DNA of 64,000 nucleotides from Leisingera daeponensis DSM 23529 (GTDB lineage Bacteria > Pseudomonadota > Alphaproteobacteria > Rhodobacterales > Rhodobacteraceae): contig NZ_KI421500.1 in NCBI RefSeq assembly GCF_000473145.1, forward strand, positions 2,815,725 to 2,879,724, read 5' to 3'. The first letter of the stretch is position 1. The number at the start of each line of letters is the position of its first letter. This document shows positions 23,510 to 32,380 of this stretch, one piece after another. A program made the position numbers and the translations under genes. The notes below the pieces were generated by a model that saw only the letters and a program-made list of their open reading frames with translations, had not been told where the DNA came from and did no database searches.

Positions 23510-25966
23510 TTACTGTCTTTCTTCCGGAGCGTCCGCTGCTGTACCGATCTGGTTCAGCAAGTCGGCGATGCCGCCCCGCGTCCCCTCGCTGCTCTCCACC
23601 AGGGCGCGCGCATAGGCCAGCGGCGGCAGGCTTTCCGGATCCTGGGCGGTTTCGCCGATTTTGGTTGTGACAGACGCGACGGCCCCGAATTGCGCCCCCT
23701 CTTCCGGCTCGATTTCCTCTATCGCCCCCAGGTTTTCTGAGTGCCAGAACCCGCGGGCGGCTGCGTCTTTCTGGTTCTCGGCCAGCAGGTATTCCCCGGC
23801 GCGGCCGTATTCGCCGTTGCGCCACAAAGCCTCGGCGCGCAGGCGGTTGGCTTTGGAGCCATCCAGTCCCATCAGTTCCACCAGCGCCCGGTGCGGCTTG
23901 TCCAGGGCAAGCGCGGCTTCGGCCATCATCAGGCGGCGGGTTTCATCCTGCGGTGCCAGGGACAGCTTGTTGAGCAGTTCCTGAGCGTAGTCTGCAAACC
24001 CGAGATCAAGCAGCCGTCGGGCCACCGGCACAGCAACCGGGGCCGCCTCAGCCGCCGTAGCCCGGCCCGCAAACACCAGACCATACTGCAGAAAGGTCAC
24101 ATCATCCGCGCGTTCTGCCAGCAGCAGCAGCAACGGTTCCAGCGCTGCAGCCCGGGCCCCAGGTCCATCGCGTTCCGTCAGCTCTTTAAGCTCCTGAAAC
24201 GCATCGTGGAACTGTCCTGTCAGTGCCAGCGATGCGACATGCGCCTTGCGCAGGTCTGCGCCAAGCTCCGTGTCCCGGTTTTCCAGCTCGTAGGAAGCAA
24301 TCAGGTCCGGCACATCCGGCGACAGCGCTTTGCGCTCTTTCACACTGAGGGCAACCAGGTCGATCAGCGCGGCTGGAGCGTTCCCGGTGCGCTCCGCCAC
24401 TTCGCTGGTCAGCTCTTCAGCGACTTTCTCAGTGTCGCCCTCTAGTTCTGCAATCGCCGCCTCGGCCAGATTGATTTCCGGCACTTCTTCGATTCCGGTC
24501 CGGTCCACGGCCCTCAGCACCGCTTCAGCGACATGGTGATCGCCGGCCTCGGCGAACATCTTGCTCAGCCGCGGCCCCAAATGCACCCGCAGGTGCGTGG
24601 GCAACTTCGAAAACGCTTGCTGGATCGCATCGGTGTTCGAGTTCTTTTTGACCGCGCCGTCGGCCAGCGCGCCCCAGAAAGCGCTGTTGCTTTCGCAGGC
24701 CTGCTGCCCCGAGAACGGGTTTTGAGGCGGAAGATCAACGCCATCCATCAGCAGGGCCATCGCCTCCAGCACAGCCGCATCCGCGCTGCCCCGCTCTGCG
24801 GCCGGAAGGATTTCCAGCATGGAGCGGGCTTCGGCACCAAAGCCGAAATAGAGATAAATCCGGGTAAGAGCGAGAACCCCAGCCGGGTTCACGTCGTCGA
24901 ACTCCTGGACAAGCGCGTTGCGCAACGGTCCGATCTGATCGGCAAACGGGCTCTCATTGCCCCAGGTGTGAATTGCCACGACCCTGTCTGAAATGCAGTG
25001 CGCCGCCTCGTCTCGGCCCTCTGCCAAGGCGGCCATCAGGCCAGTTTCGCGGTCGATTGCCGAGGTGACAGAGATGTGGTCAAGCGGGTTCAAAGGCCGG
25101 TCCGAACGGCCCAGAGGATCGAGGCCGGCTGCAGTGCCGGCGCCAGGAAGCCCGTCCGCCGCAACGCTGACTAGCCCCTGGTTCGCTGCCCGTCCGATCT
25201 GCTGCAGCAACCGCCGCTCGGATTCCTTGACCACCGCAGCGCGTTCAGTCTCCTCCATATTGAGCAGCATACCGGCATCCGGCAGCCGCGGCAGCATAGC
25301 TGCGGCAACATCTTCCGCGGCCGCCGGGATGCTACTGCCGTCCAGCGGCAGAACCATTTCAGTTGCCGTCTGCTCTTCAGACCCAGCAGGTTCAGGTTCG
25401 GGGCCAGCCGTCCCGGCACGGTTTTGCGGCCGGACTGTGCGTGCCGGTTCAGACTGCCCGGCAACCGCGGCAGCCAGTTCCAGCGCCATCCGTGCGTCTG
25501 CCGCGGCCGACCGGGAAAAACTGAAACGGTAGCCGCCGCCCGCAACCGGTGTGGTGATCGGAAGAATGCTGCCCGCTGTGGTGTATTGCGGCTGCGGCGG
25601 GGGTTTGCCGCCATCGCGGATATCCACCACAAGGTAGCCGTTCTCCTGCACATAGGAGGTGACTGTGCACTCGCAGCCCAATTGCAGCCGCAGCGGCTGG
25701 CCGGGGCCGTTCTGTTCCAAAGATTGCAACCGGGTGCGGGGAATAAGGTTGAAGACGCGGGAGGTATCGAAAACCGCTTCGGGGGCATCAATGTTGACGG
25801 TCGCAGTGCTGCCGCTTTGGGTCAGCGACCAGTCCGCGCCGTTTGGCAGACGCATCACCAGGCGCGTGAACCCCTTATGCTCGCCGGAGCGGGTTACGAT
25901 TGTCTGCGCCTGGACTGTGCCAGCCGTCAGAACAACGGCCGCCGCGGCAAATGCTCGCCAGATCAT
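23510..25966 (-). CDS. Large exported protein of unknown function coupled to motA
   Basis: An 818-residue protein I cannot name. It has a Sec signal peptide (cleavage near TVQA-QT). Residues about 25-125 are beta-rich and resemble an AMIN-like domain (FTRLVMRLPN, ATVNIDAPEAVF, YLVVDIRDGG). A Pro/Gln/Glu-rich linker follows. From about 210 to the end it is long helical sequence with recurring ALDKPHRALVELMGL-type pairs, suggesting a TPR/SEL-like solenoid. Its start overlaps the motA stop (ATGA), so it is translationally coupled to the stator gene. In rhizobia, periplasmic MotC occupies a similar niche, but no homology is claimed. Confidence 0.85.
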   Translation of the reverse strand: MIWRAFAAAAVVLTAGTVQAQTIVTRSGEHKGFTRLVMRLPNGADWSLTQSGSTATVNIDAPEAVFDTSRVFNLIPRTRLQSLEQNGPGQPLRLQLGCECTVTSYVQENGYLVVDIRDGGKPPPQPQYTTAGSILPITTPVAGGGYRFSFSRSAAADARMALELAAAVAGQSEPARTVRPQNRAGTAGPEPEPAGSEEQTATEMVLPLDGSSIPAAAEDVAAAMLPRLPDAGMLLNMEETERAAVVKESERRLLQQIGRAANQGLVSVAADGLPGAGTAAGLDPLGRSDRPLNPLDHISVTSAIDRETGLMAALAEGRDEAAHCISDRVVAIHTWGNESPFADQIGPLRNALVQEFDDVNPAGVLALTRIYLYFGFGAEARSMLEILPAAERGSADAAVLEAMALLMDGVDLPPQNPFSGQQACESNSAFWGALADGAVKKNSNTDAIQQAFSKLPTHLRVHLGPRLSKMFAEAGDHHVAEAVLRAVDRTGIEEVPEINLAEAAIAELEGDTEKVAEELTSEVAERTGNAPAALIDLVALSVKERKALSPDVPDLIASYELENRDTELGADLRKAHVASLALTGQFHDAFQELKELTERDGPGARAAALEPLLLLLAERADDVTFLQYGLVFAGRATAAEAAPVAVPVARRLLDLGFADYAQELLNKLSLAPQDETRRLMMAEAALALDKPHRALVELMGLDGSKANRLRAEALWRNGEYGRAGEYLLAENQKDAAARGFWHSENLGAIEEIEPEEGAQFGAVASVTTKIGETAQDPESLPPLAYARALVESSEGTRGGIADLLNQIGTAADAPEERQ

Positions 25967-26832
25967 GCTGCGTCCTGTTTCACCGATTTGAGGGCTTCTT
26001 CCAGCTCCGAGAAGCCGGGACGGAAATGCGACGGGGTATTCTGGCGGCCGACCTCAATGCAGATCGCGGCTGCGTGGTTGTGCAGGTTGGCCACCAGCAC
26101 TTCGCGGATCAGCTGGTAGAAATGCGCGTCTTCTTCGACCACGGCCTTCACCTTGCCCGCGAAGGGGGCAACAAGGCCATAAGACAGAAACACGCCCAGA
26201 AATGTCCCCACCAGGGCGCCGCCGATCAGTTTCCCCAGAACCTCGGGCGGCTGGTCGATCGAGCCCATGGTCTTGATCACGCCCAGAACCGCTGCAACGA
26301 TCCCAAGGGCAGGCAGGCCATCGGCCATGGTCTGCAGCGCGTGGCTGGAGTGCAGCGCGTGGTGAAGATTGGCCTCCATCCGCTTTTCCAGCACCTCTTC
26401 AACCTGGTGCGGATCGTCATAGTTCATCGAGGCCGACCGCATGGTGTCGCAGATCAGGTTCACGGCTTCCTTGTCGCCCAGGATCTTGGGATATTTATTG
26501 AACACCGAGGAGTTTTCCGGGTCTTCGATATGCTGTTCCACCTCAACCGGATTGGCCCGGGCGATTCGGATCAGCGCGAACAGCAGACAGAGCAGATCGC
26601 GGTAGTCGTCCGGCTTCCATTTGGGGCCCTTGAATACCTTGCCGATGTCCTTGAGCGTGTGCTTGACGCCGCCCATGTCGTTGGCAATCAGAAACGCCCC
26701 GACAGCGGCGCCGCCGATCATCATCATTTCAAACGGCAGCGACTTCAGAATGATCGCCATCTTGCCGCCGGCCAGAAGGTATCCGCCGAACACCATGGCA
26801 AAGATCACCACAATGCCTACAATCCCGATCAT
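25963..26832 (-). CDS. motA: Flagellar stator protein MotA
   Basis: Proton-channel stator subunit with four transmembrane helices, 289 residues. Family landmarks include the N-terminal IVGIVVIFAMVFGGYLLAGG and the DGLPALGIVAAVLGVIKTMGSID segment with the conserved proline. motB is 11 kb away, heading the flgE operon. A CtrA-like box lies 49 bases upstream, so motA may have its own promoter in addition to read-through from motE. Confidence 0.95.
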   Translation of the reverse strand: MIGIVGIVVIFAMVFGGYLLAGGKMAIILKSLPFEMMMIGGAAVGAFLIANDMGGVKHTLKDIGKVFKGPKWKPDDYRDLLCLLFALIRIARANPVEVEQHIEDPENSSVFNKYPKILGDKEAVNLICDTMRSASMNYDDPHQVEEVLEKRMEANLHHALHSSHALQTMADGLPALGIVAAVLGVIKTMGSIDQPPEVLGKLIGGALVGTFLGVFLSYGLVAPFAGKVKAVVEEDAHFYQLIREVLVANLHNHAAAICIEVGRQNTPSHFRPGFSELEEALKSVKQDAA

Positions 26833-26880
26833 AGGTCCACTCCGAATTCCGTTGGTTTTTATTAGTTTAGGCGAGTCGTC

Positions 26881-26895
26881 CTAAGGAAAGACTAA
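26881..26895 (-). promoter_or_regulatory. CtrA-like box upstream of motA
   Basis: On the minus strand TTAG-N7-TTAG, two mismatches to the CtrA full site and the same variant seen before flaA. It lies in the 78-base motE-motA gap. Confidence 0.3.
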
Positions 26896-26900
26896 GCCCG

Positions 26901-26926
26901 CGTGCCCAAGTCATTCCTTGGGCACG
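26901..26926 (-). other. Hairpin with the motE stop codon in its loop
   Basis: CGTGCCCAAG and CTTGGGCACG form a 10-bp perfect inverted repeat. Its 5' arm (minus strand) encodes the last residues of MotE (V-P-K), and the TGA stop lies in the 6-base loop. No U-tract follows. A near-identical design occurs at the end of flgE. Confidence 0.6.
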
Positions 26927-27525
26927 GCTCCGTTGCGTCCGGCCAGGACCACGCTGATGGTATAGGCGGCTTCCGGGCTCAGGCCCGCCATGATCCCCGC
27001 CGCGGCCTCCGGCTGCATCCGGGCAAGGAAGCCTGCTGCGAATGCAGGGTCCATTTCCTCGAACAGGGCTGCGGCCTCCTTGGGCTTCATCTGCTCATAG
27101 ACAGTGGTCAGCCGGGTCACATCCGACTCCGTCGCCCCATCGGCCAGGGCCAGGGTCGCGCGCAGCTTCTCTTCTGCCTGCTCCAGCGCCACCAGCTTCT
27201 TGTTGATCGCCTGATCGGCAATCTCCAGCGCCTTCATCCGGTCCTGAATCTCCGCCTCGCGGGCGGCCAATACCTGTTCCCGCTCCTGAAAGGCCGCCAG
27301 CATCGTCTGCAGCTCAGCAGAGGACGGCATCGATTCGCCCCGCGGCTCCCCCTTATGCGCAGGCTCATCCCGGCCCGGCTCCTTCAGACTGGCCACTTCG
27401 CGGGCAATTGCGGGCCCGGCTTCCAGTCCCAACCGCACCGCGGCAGAGCCGATCAGCAGGACCGCCAGCATCATCAGCGTGCCGCCCCGCCGCAAGCCTT
27501 TGGGTTTCTTAGCCGCCTTCGCCAT
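26911..27525 (-). CDS. motE: MotE-like flagellar chaperone (MgtE N-domain fold)
   Basis: A 204-residue membrane-anchored protein: N-terminal helix (TLMMLAVLLIGSAAV), a long coiled coil (QEREQVLAAREAEIQDRMKAL), and a C-terminal MgtE-N-like domain with YEQMKPKEAAALFEEMDPAFAAGFL. MotE in Sinorhizobium is a periplasmic chaperone for MotC. Here the neighbour is the 818-residue exported protein and motA, so a stator-assembly role is plausible. It overlaps the preceding gene by one base. Confidence 0.82.
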   Translation of the reverse strand: MAKAAKKPKGLRRGGTLMMLAVLLIGSAAVRLGLEAGPAIAREVASLKEPGRDEPAHKGEPRGESMPSSAELQTMLAAFQEREQVLAAREAEIQDRMKALEIADQAINKKLVALEQAEEKLRATLALADGATESDVTRLTTVYEQMKPKEAAALFEEMDPAFAAGFLARMQPEAAAGIMAGLSPEAAYTISVVLAGRNGAVPKE

Positions 27526-27971
27526 TACGCCACCCGGTTCTGGCTGCGGTTATGGCGGACGAACATCAGGCCAGAGGGCTTAACCTCTTCCTGGATTTCT
27601 TCGGCCGGCTTCGATTCGGCCTCATAAGCGGCTGCCATCTCCTCATCTTCGGCCACGGGTTCCGCAACCGGAGCCGCAGGCCGGGCTTCGGGAATATCAT
27701 GCATGGACGCCATCATCAGCTCCAGCCGCTGGGCCACCGATTCGGCCCGCCCGGTCAGCTGCTGCAGCGCCTTGCTGGAGCCGTCAGACACCTGTTGCGC
27801 CGACTGCAGCGACTTGTTGAGGTCATCCACCTGGGAGGACAGCACGGCGACCGCGCCGCCCACGCCCTTTTCCAGATCATTGAACCGCTTCAGCCTGCGT
27901 GACAGCACCAGACAATAGAATCCGGCACCCAGCGCTCCGGCCGCAAGCAGGATATCAGCAATAATGTCCAT
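27525..27971 (-). CDS. Small membrane-anchored coiled-coil protein in the fliL-motA unit
   Basis: A 148-residue protein with one N-terminal transmembrane helix (IIADILLAAGALGAGFYCLVL), a basic RRLKRF stop-transfer and a cytoplasmic heptad region (LSSQVDDLNKSLQSAQ). The tail is acidic and Pro/Ala-rich. From memory it resembles the alphaproteobacterial flagellar-locus family named DUF6468; I could not verify this. It lies 9 bases after fliL and touches motE. A FliO-like role is possible by topology only. Confidence 0.72.
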   Translation of the reverse strand: MDIIADILLAAGALGAGFYCLVLSRRLKRFNDLEKGVGGAVAVLSSQVDDLNKSLQSAQQVSDGSSKALQQLTGRAESVAQRLELMMASMHDIPEARPAAPVAEPVAEDEEMAAAYEAESKPAEEIQEEVKPSGLMFVRHNRSQNRVA

Positions 27972-27980
27972 CCTGTCCTC

Positions 27981-28505
27981 CTAGTTCAGTACGAAATCCA
28001 TAATCAGCAGATCACGCACCCGGCCCTGGCCGGTGGCAATGTTGATCCGCCGCAGCATCTGCGCTCTCAGTTTCGGCAGAGCCATCGGATCGGTCAGATC
28101 CTCAAGCTCCAATGCTCTCAGGTAGCTGTTCAGGACATCGACAACCCGCGGGAGGATTTTCTCGACCTCGGCCTGGTGCGCCAGGTCGACCTCAAGTTGC
28201 GCGCGGAACCGCAAATGCTTGATACCGCTGGCTTTGCGCAGGGTAATCACAATCGGGTCCATTTCGATAAAGGCAAGATTGGCGATATCCTCCGCCGTCT
28301 CACCCGTGTCCACGCCTTCTGGCGCCTCTTCGGCCGCATGCGCCGGTTCGGGCGCTGCTTTCTGACCAAAGGGAAGAAGGCCTGACTGAACGGCAAAGAA
28401 TCCGCCGCCCGCCCCCGCCAGCGCCAGCACCACCCCGATGATCAGGGGCAGTTTGCCTTTCTTGGCCGGGGCATCTGCTTCTGTATCTACTGCAGCGTCT
28501 GTCAT
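27981..28505 (-). CDS. fliL: Basal-body associated protein FliL
   Basis: Inner-membrane protein around the stator, 174 residues: a lysine-rich cytoplasmic start, one helix (KLPLIIGVVLALAGAGGGFFAV), and a periplasmic domain with FIEMDPIVITLR and the closing VRDLLIMDFVLN that typifies FliL. I chose the ATG at 28505 (MTDAAVDTE) with an AGGGAT ribosome binding site; the ATG at 28538 lacks one. It diverges from fliF. Confidence 0.9.
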   Translation of the reverse strand: MTDAAVDTEADAPAKKGKLPLIIGVVLALAGAGGGFFAVQSGLLPFGQKAAPEPAHAAEEAPEGVDTGETAEDIANLAFIEMDPIVITLRKASGIKHLRFRAQLEVDLAHQAEVEKILPRVVDVLNSYLRALELEDLTDPMALPKLRAQMLRRINIATGQGRVRDLLIMDFVLN

Positions 28506-28551
28506 GGCTATCCCTAAAACGTCGTGCAGCTTCTTCATAACCTGCGAGGAA

Positions 28552-28566
28552 CTAACCGAATGTTAA
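28552..28566. promoter_or_regulatory. CtrA-like box between fliL and fliF
   Basis: CTAA-N7-TTAA, one mismatch to TTAA-N7-TTAA, lies centrally in the 119-base divergent gap. It could serve both transcription units. Confidence 0.42.
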
Positions 28567-28624
28567 GGCCGATCCGTCAAAAAGGTTGCACGCCGGACAG
28601 AACGCCGGTGCGACGGAGGTTAAT

Positions 28625-30295
28625 GTGCAGCAGATCAAGAATGTCTGGGCAGAAATGGACATGCGGAAGCGTCTCATTGCCGTGGGTGCCACGGTAATCA
28701 TGATTCTCAGCGTGATCGCGATGTCCCATGTGGCAAGCAAGCCATCAATGACACTGCTTTATGCCGGGCTGGAAAGCGGCTCGGCCGGAGACGTGGTGCG
28801 GGCGCTGGAACAGCGCGGCACCCAATATGAAGTGCGCGGCAGCTCGATCTACGTGCCGTCCACGCATCGTGACGAACTTCGTATGACCCTGGCGAGCGAA
28901 GGCCTGCCGGCCAACGGCGGCAAAGGGTATGAACTGCTCGATTCGCTTAGCGGCTTTGGGACCACCTCGCAGATGTTCGATGCCGCCTACTGGCGCGCCA
29001 AGGAAGGCGAGCTGGCCCGCACCATTGTCGCCAGCCCGCATGTAAGCCAGGCCCGGGTGCATATCGCCAACACCGGATTGAACCCCTTCCAGCGCACGGT
29101 AGAGCCCACCGCATCGGTTTCCATCGTGCCGATGGGGTCGCCGATCACGCCTGCACAGGCCAACGCTATCCGTTTCCTGGTGTCCTCCGCTGTCACCGGT
29201 CTGGCGGTGGAAAACGTTGCGGTGATCGACGCCAATGGCGCTTTGATCGGGTCCTCGGATGCCACCGCCGCAGCCGGCGCCGGCACGGATGACCGGTCGC
29301 AGACGATTCGTGAGCGGGTCATGCGCCTTGTCGAGGCCCGCGTCGGCCAGGGCAACGCCGTGGTCGAGGTCAGTGTCGAAACCGTGACCGACACCGAATC
29401 TATCCGAGAAAAGCTCATTGATCCCAAAAGCCGTGTCGCCGTCAGCACCGATGTCGAGGAACGCGCCGATTCTTCCACCAACCAGGCGGGCGAAGTCACC
29501 GTTGCCTCAAACATTCCCGATGGCGATGCTGCCTCCGGCCAGGGGTCCAAGGCCAACACGAGCGCAACCCGCGAGCGGATCAATTATGAAATCTCCGAAA
29601 CCGAAAAAGAAATCCTCCGCGGCCCCGGGGCCATCAAGCGCCTGACCGTCGCGGTGCTGATCAATGGCACAGCCGTCACCAATGACGCCGGCGAAACCGT
29701 ATTCCAGCCCCGGCCGGAAGACGAGCTGGCCGCCATGCGGGAACTGATTTCCGCGGCAGTCGGCTTTGACGCGGAGCGTGGCGACGTGATCACTCTCAAG
29801 TCTATGGAGCTGCCCGCCGTGGAACCCCAGGGCACGGTCGCGACCGCCTCTTTCTTCGATAACCTCTACTTTGACGCCATGTCTCTGGTCCAGATCGGCG
29901 CGCTGGCCCTCGTCAGCCTGATCCTTGGCCTTTTTGTCGTGCGCCCGATCCTGTCGAACCAGGCCACGCCGGTTGCGGCATTGCCAAGCCCTGGCGGCGG
30001 CGATCTGCCCGGGTTGCCCGGTATCGGCGGCGGCGGCTTCATGACTGCGCCGGACCTGGGGGCAGGACTCGCGCTGGATGGTGAAATCGAAAACAACGAA
30101 ACCGGGCAATTCGAACCGCTGGGCGGCCTGCCGGCCATGGGCACGGGCGACATGATGGGCGCAATTGGCCTGCCGGCAATGGGCGGCGGTATGGATGACC
30201 CCGTCGACCGCCTGCGCAACATGATAGGCGAACGGCAGGAGGAAACCGTCCAGATCCTGCGCGGCTGGCTGGAAGAGAATAGGGAGCAAGCCTGA
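28625..30295 (+). CDS. fliF: MS-ring protein FliF
   Basis: Forms the inner-membrane ring that nucleates flagellar assembly, 556 residues. Two transmembrane helices (near residues 23-43 and 400-420) flank the periplasmic ring-building motifs (YAGLESGSAGDVVRALEQRG, GYELLDSLSGFGTTSQMFDAAYWRAKEGELARTI and QARVHIA). The C-terminal tail DPVDRLRNMIGERQEETVQILRGWLEE is the FliG-binding helix. I chose the GTG at 28625 because GGAGG lies five bases upstream. Its stop overlaps fliH. Confidence 0.93.
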   Translation: MQQIKNVWAEMDMRKRLIAVGATVIMILSVIAMSHVASKPSMTLLYAGLESGSAGDVVRALEQRGTQYEVRGSSIYVPSTHRDELRMTLASEGLPANGGKGYELLDSLSGFGTTSQMFDAAYWRAKEGELARTIVASPHVSQARVHIANTGLNPFQRTVEPTASVSIVPMGSPITPAQANAIRFLVSSAVTGLAVENVAVIDANGALIGSSDATAAAGAGTDDRSQTIRERVMRLVEARVGQGNAVVEVSVETVTDTESIREKLIDPKSRVAVSTDVEERADSSTNQAGEVTVASNIPDGDAASGQGSKANTSATRERINYEISETEKEILRGPGAIKRLTVAVLINGTAVTNDAGETVFQPRPEDELAAMRELISAAVGFDAERGDVITLKSMELPAVEPQGTVATASFFDNLYFDAMSLVQIGALALVSLILGLFVVRPILSNQATPVAALPSPGGGDLPGLPGIGGGGFMTAPDLGAGLALDGEIENNETGQFEPLGGLPAMGTGDMMGAIGLPAMGGGMDDPVDRLRNMIGERQEETVQILRGWLEENREQA

Positions 30296-30894
30296 TGACG
30301 ATTGCGCATTTGCTTGAGGACTTCGGATTCGAAACGCCCGCCGAACCGGTGGTGCCGGCGGTCTCCGAAGACGTCCTGGAAGAACAGCGGCTGGCCTCCT
30401 TCGAAAAAGGCTACAGCGCCGGCTGGGATGACGCGGTAACGGCCAAGGATCAGGAAACCACCCGGATCTCCGCCGAACTGGCCAACTCTCTGGAGGACCT
30501 GAGCTTTACCTATCACGAAGCGCAAGCCCAGCTGCTCGATTCGCTGGATCCGATGTTCAAGGTTCTGACCAGTGCCATTCTGCCGGATGCGATGGCGGCC
30601 TCCTTCGGGCACCACATCGTCGACCAGCTCGCAGGAATGGCAAAAGGGCAGACCGATCAGCCGATGCAAATTGTGGTATCGCCCGGCGAAGGCGCGCCCG
30701 TGCGCAACCTGCTGCCGCAGAACTTTTCTGTCCCGGTCACCGTGCGGGAAGACAGCACGCTGTCCTCCGGCCAGGCCTACCTGAGCGTCGGAAGCACCGA
30801 ATGCGAAATCAACTGCGATGCCCTTCTCGAATCGATCCAGGATTCGATCGAAGCCTTCACCTATCACGCGAAAGAGGACAGCCAATATGGATGA
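30295..30894 (+). CDS. fliH: FliH-like export ATPase regulator
   Basis: A 199-residue protein translationally coupled to fliF and fliN. FliH tethers and restrains the FliI ATPase at the C ring. The N-terminal segment FEKGYSAGWDDA matches the G-x-x-x-G type repeat of FliH, followed by a long helical part and a beta/alpha C-terminal domain. Overall similarity is weak, as is normal for the family. fliG is not between fliF and this gene. Confidence 0.75.
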   Translation: MTIAHLLEDFGFETPAEPVVPAVSEDVLEEQRLASFEKGYSAGWDDAVTAKDQETTRISAELANSLEDLSFTYHEAQAQLLDSLDPMFKVLTSAILPDAMAASFGHHIVDQLAGMAKGQTDQPMQIVVSPGEGAPVRNLLPQNFSVPVTVREDSTLSSGQAYLSVGSTECEINCDALLESIQDSIEAFTYHAKEDSQYG

Positions 30895-31183
30895 CGCCGC
30901 CGATCTGAACAAGAAAGCCGCTGATGCCAACAACCCCTTTGTTTCGGTTCCCGTCGAAGTGGTTGTTTCGGTGGGCAAGGCCCGGCCGCTGATCCGCGAT
31001 CTGGTCAGCCTGGGTGAAAACGCGATTCTGACGCTCGACAAGCGGGTTGAAGATCCGGTCGACCTCTACGTCGGGGACCGGCTGGTCGCCCGGGGCCAAC
31101 TGGAAGAGCTGGAAGGCGAGCAGGCCGGACAGCTGGCCGTGCGCCTGACGGAAATTGCCGATCTGCAAAGCGGTTTGGGATGA
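30887..31183 (+). CDS. fliN: C-ring switch protein FliN
   Basis: A 98-residue protein consisting of the SpoA domain: VPVEVVVSVGKARPLIRDLVSLGENAILTLDKRVEDPVDLYVGDRLVARGQL (landmarks VPVEVVVSVGKA and PVDLYVGDRLVARG). It forms the base of the C ring and binds FliH. I chose the ATG at 30887 inside the fliH end. Its stop overlaps fliP. Confidence 0.94.
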   Translation: MDDAADLNKKAADANNPFVSVPVEVVVSVGKARPLIRDLVSLGENAILTLDKRVEDPVDLYVGDRLVARGQLEELEGEQAGQLAVRLTEIADLQSGLG

Positions 31184-31923
31184 CACAGAAGACCTTTGTG
31201 CGGGCGGCCCTGGCTATAGCGCTTTTGCTGGCCATGCCGCAGACCGCCCTGGCTCAAGAACTGAGCCTTTCGCTGGCAGACGGTGAGTCGGTTTCGGCCC
31301 GCTCGATCCAGCTGATTTTGCTGATTACAGTGCTCAGCCTGGCCCCCGGCCTGCTGATCATGATCACCTGCTTTCCCTTTCTGGTGACGGTCCTGTCGAT
31401 CCTGCGCCAGGGCATCGGTCTGCAGCAGGCGCCGCCAAACATGCTGATGATCAGCCTGGCGCTGTTCCTGACCTACTTCGTGATGGAGCCGGTTTTTACA
31501 GAGGCCTGGAACAGCGGTATCAGCCCGCTGCTGGAAGAACAGCTTGAACCGGGCGAGGCCATCTCGCGCAGCCTGGAACCGTTCCGGGCGTTCATGGCCA
31601 ACCGTCTGGATCCGGACACGTTTTATGCCATTGCCGACCTCAGGCCGGAAACCCAAGGCATGGACCCGGTGCCGCAAGCGCCGCTGTCCGCGCTGGTCCC
31701 GAGCTTCCTGCTGTCCGAAATCGCACGCGCCTTTCAAATCGGCTTTCTGGTCTTTCTGCCATTCCTGGTGATCGACCTTGTGGTGGCAGCGGTCCTGATG
31801 TCGATGGGGATGATGATGGTGCCGCCGGCCATCGTGTCCCTGCCCTTCAAACTGGCGTTCTTTGTTGTTGCCGACGGCTGGAGCCTGATCGCCACCGCCC
31901 TCGTGCGCAGCTATTATCCCTAG
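31180..31923 (+). CDS. fliP: Export gate protein FliP
   Basis: A pentamer of this protein makes the export pore, 247 residues. A cleavable signal peptide (ends near TALA-QE) is followed by four helices. Family motifs are LSLAPGLLIMITCFPFLVTVLSILRQGIGLQQAPPNMLMISLALFLTYFVM and the C-terminal MGMMMVPPAIVSLPFKLAFFVVADGW (each quoted only in its conserved core: RQGIGLQQAPPN; PPAIVSLPFKL). It is the last gene before a terminator. Confidence 0.95.
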   Translation: MTQKTFVRAALAIALLLAMPQTALAQELSLSLADGESVSARSIQLILLITVLSLAPGLLIMITCFPFLVTVLSILRQGIGLQQAPPNMLMISLALFLTYFVMEPVFTEAWNSGISPLLEEQLEPGEAISRSLEPFRAFMANRLDPDTFYAIADLRPETQGMDPVPQAPLSALVPSFLLSEIARAFQIGFLVFLPFLVIDLVVAAVLMSMGMMMVPPAIVSLPFKLAFFVVADGWSLIATALVRSYYP

Positions 31924-31947
31924 CCCTTAGAACCGGTAGAAACGGAT

Positions 31948-31978
31948 AGCCCGGGCCGCCCGATGTGCCCGGGCTTTT
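31948..31978 (+). terminator. Intrinsic terminator after fliP
   Basis: AGCCCGGGC / GCCCGGGCT, a 9-bp perfect stem with a 10-base loop, followed by TTTC. It ends the fliF-fliP unit. Confidence 0.8.
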
Positions 31979-32321
31979 CTGTACGCGCGCTCCTGCCGCC
32001 CCCTTCCACCTCGCATTCGAATATCCGCAGCAGACGATTTGACGCGCAGGGATCTCAGCATCGTGCCGTCAAGGTTCTGAGGTTGCTCGCAACCGTTATC
32101 AATCGGCGACGATGCCGGTCCTGGCCTCCCGGCCGTACCCTTGCCTTGGTTCATTCCGGGAACCAGAACGCTCCCCCTCTGACCAAACCACCGCCCTGTG
32201 CCCTTGCGGCTCTTTGGTGCGGCTTACCCGGCTCGGCCCCACTCTGATGCGGAGACCAGCGCAGGCCCAAGCTTGCAAGCCCAGCCTCAGGAGAGCCAAA
32301 GACGGGTGGCCTGCCGCCAAA
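31979..32321. other. Gap between convergent fliP and flgI
   Basis: About 340 bases bracketed by two terminators. Several frames are open but short, without ribosome binding sites or recognisable protein. I see no gene here. Confidence 0.55.
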
Positions 32322-32351
32322 CAAAAAACCGGCTTCAACAGGTGAAGCCGG
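32322..32351 (-). terminator. Intrinsic terminator after flgI
   Basis: CCGGCTTCA / TGAAGCCGG with a 5-base loop; on the minus strand it is followed by TTTTTTGTTT. It lies 30 bases after the flgI stop. Confidence 0.88.
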
Positions 32352-32380
32352 CGCATTTTCTGTCAGGGTTACGGTGCCAG

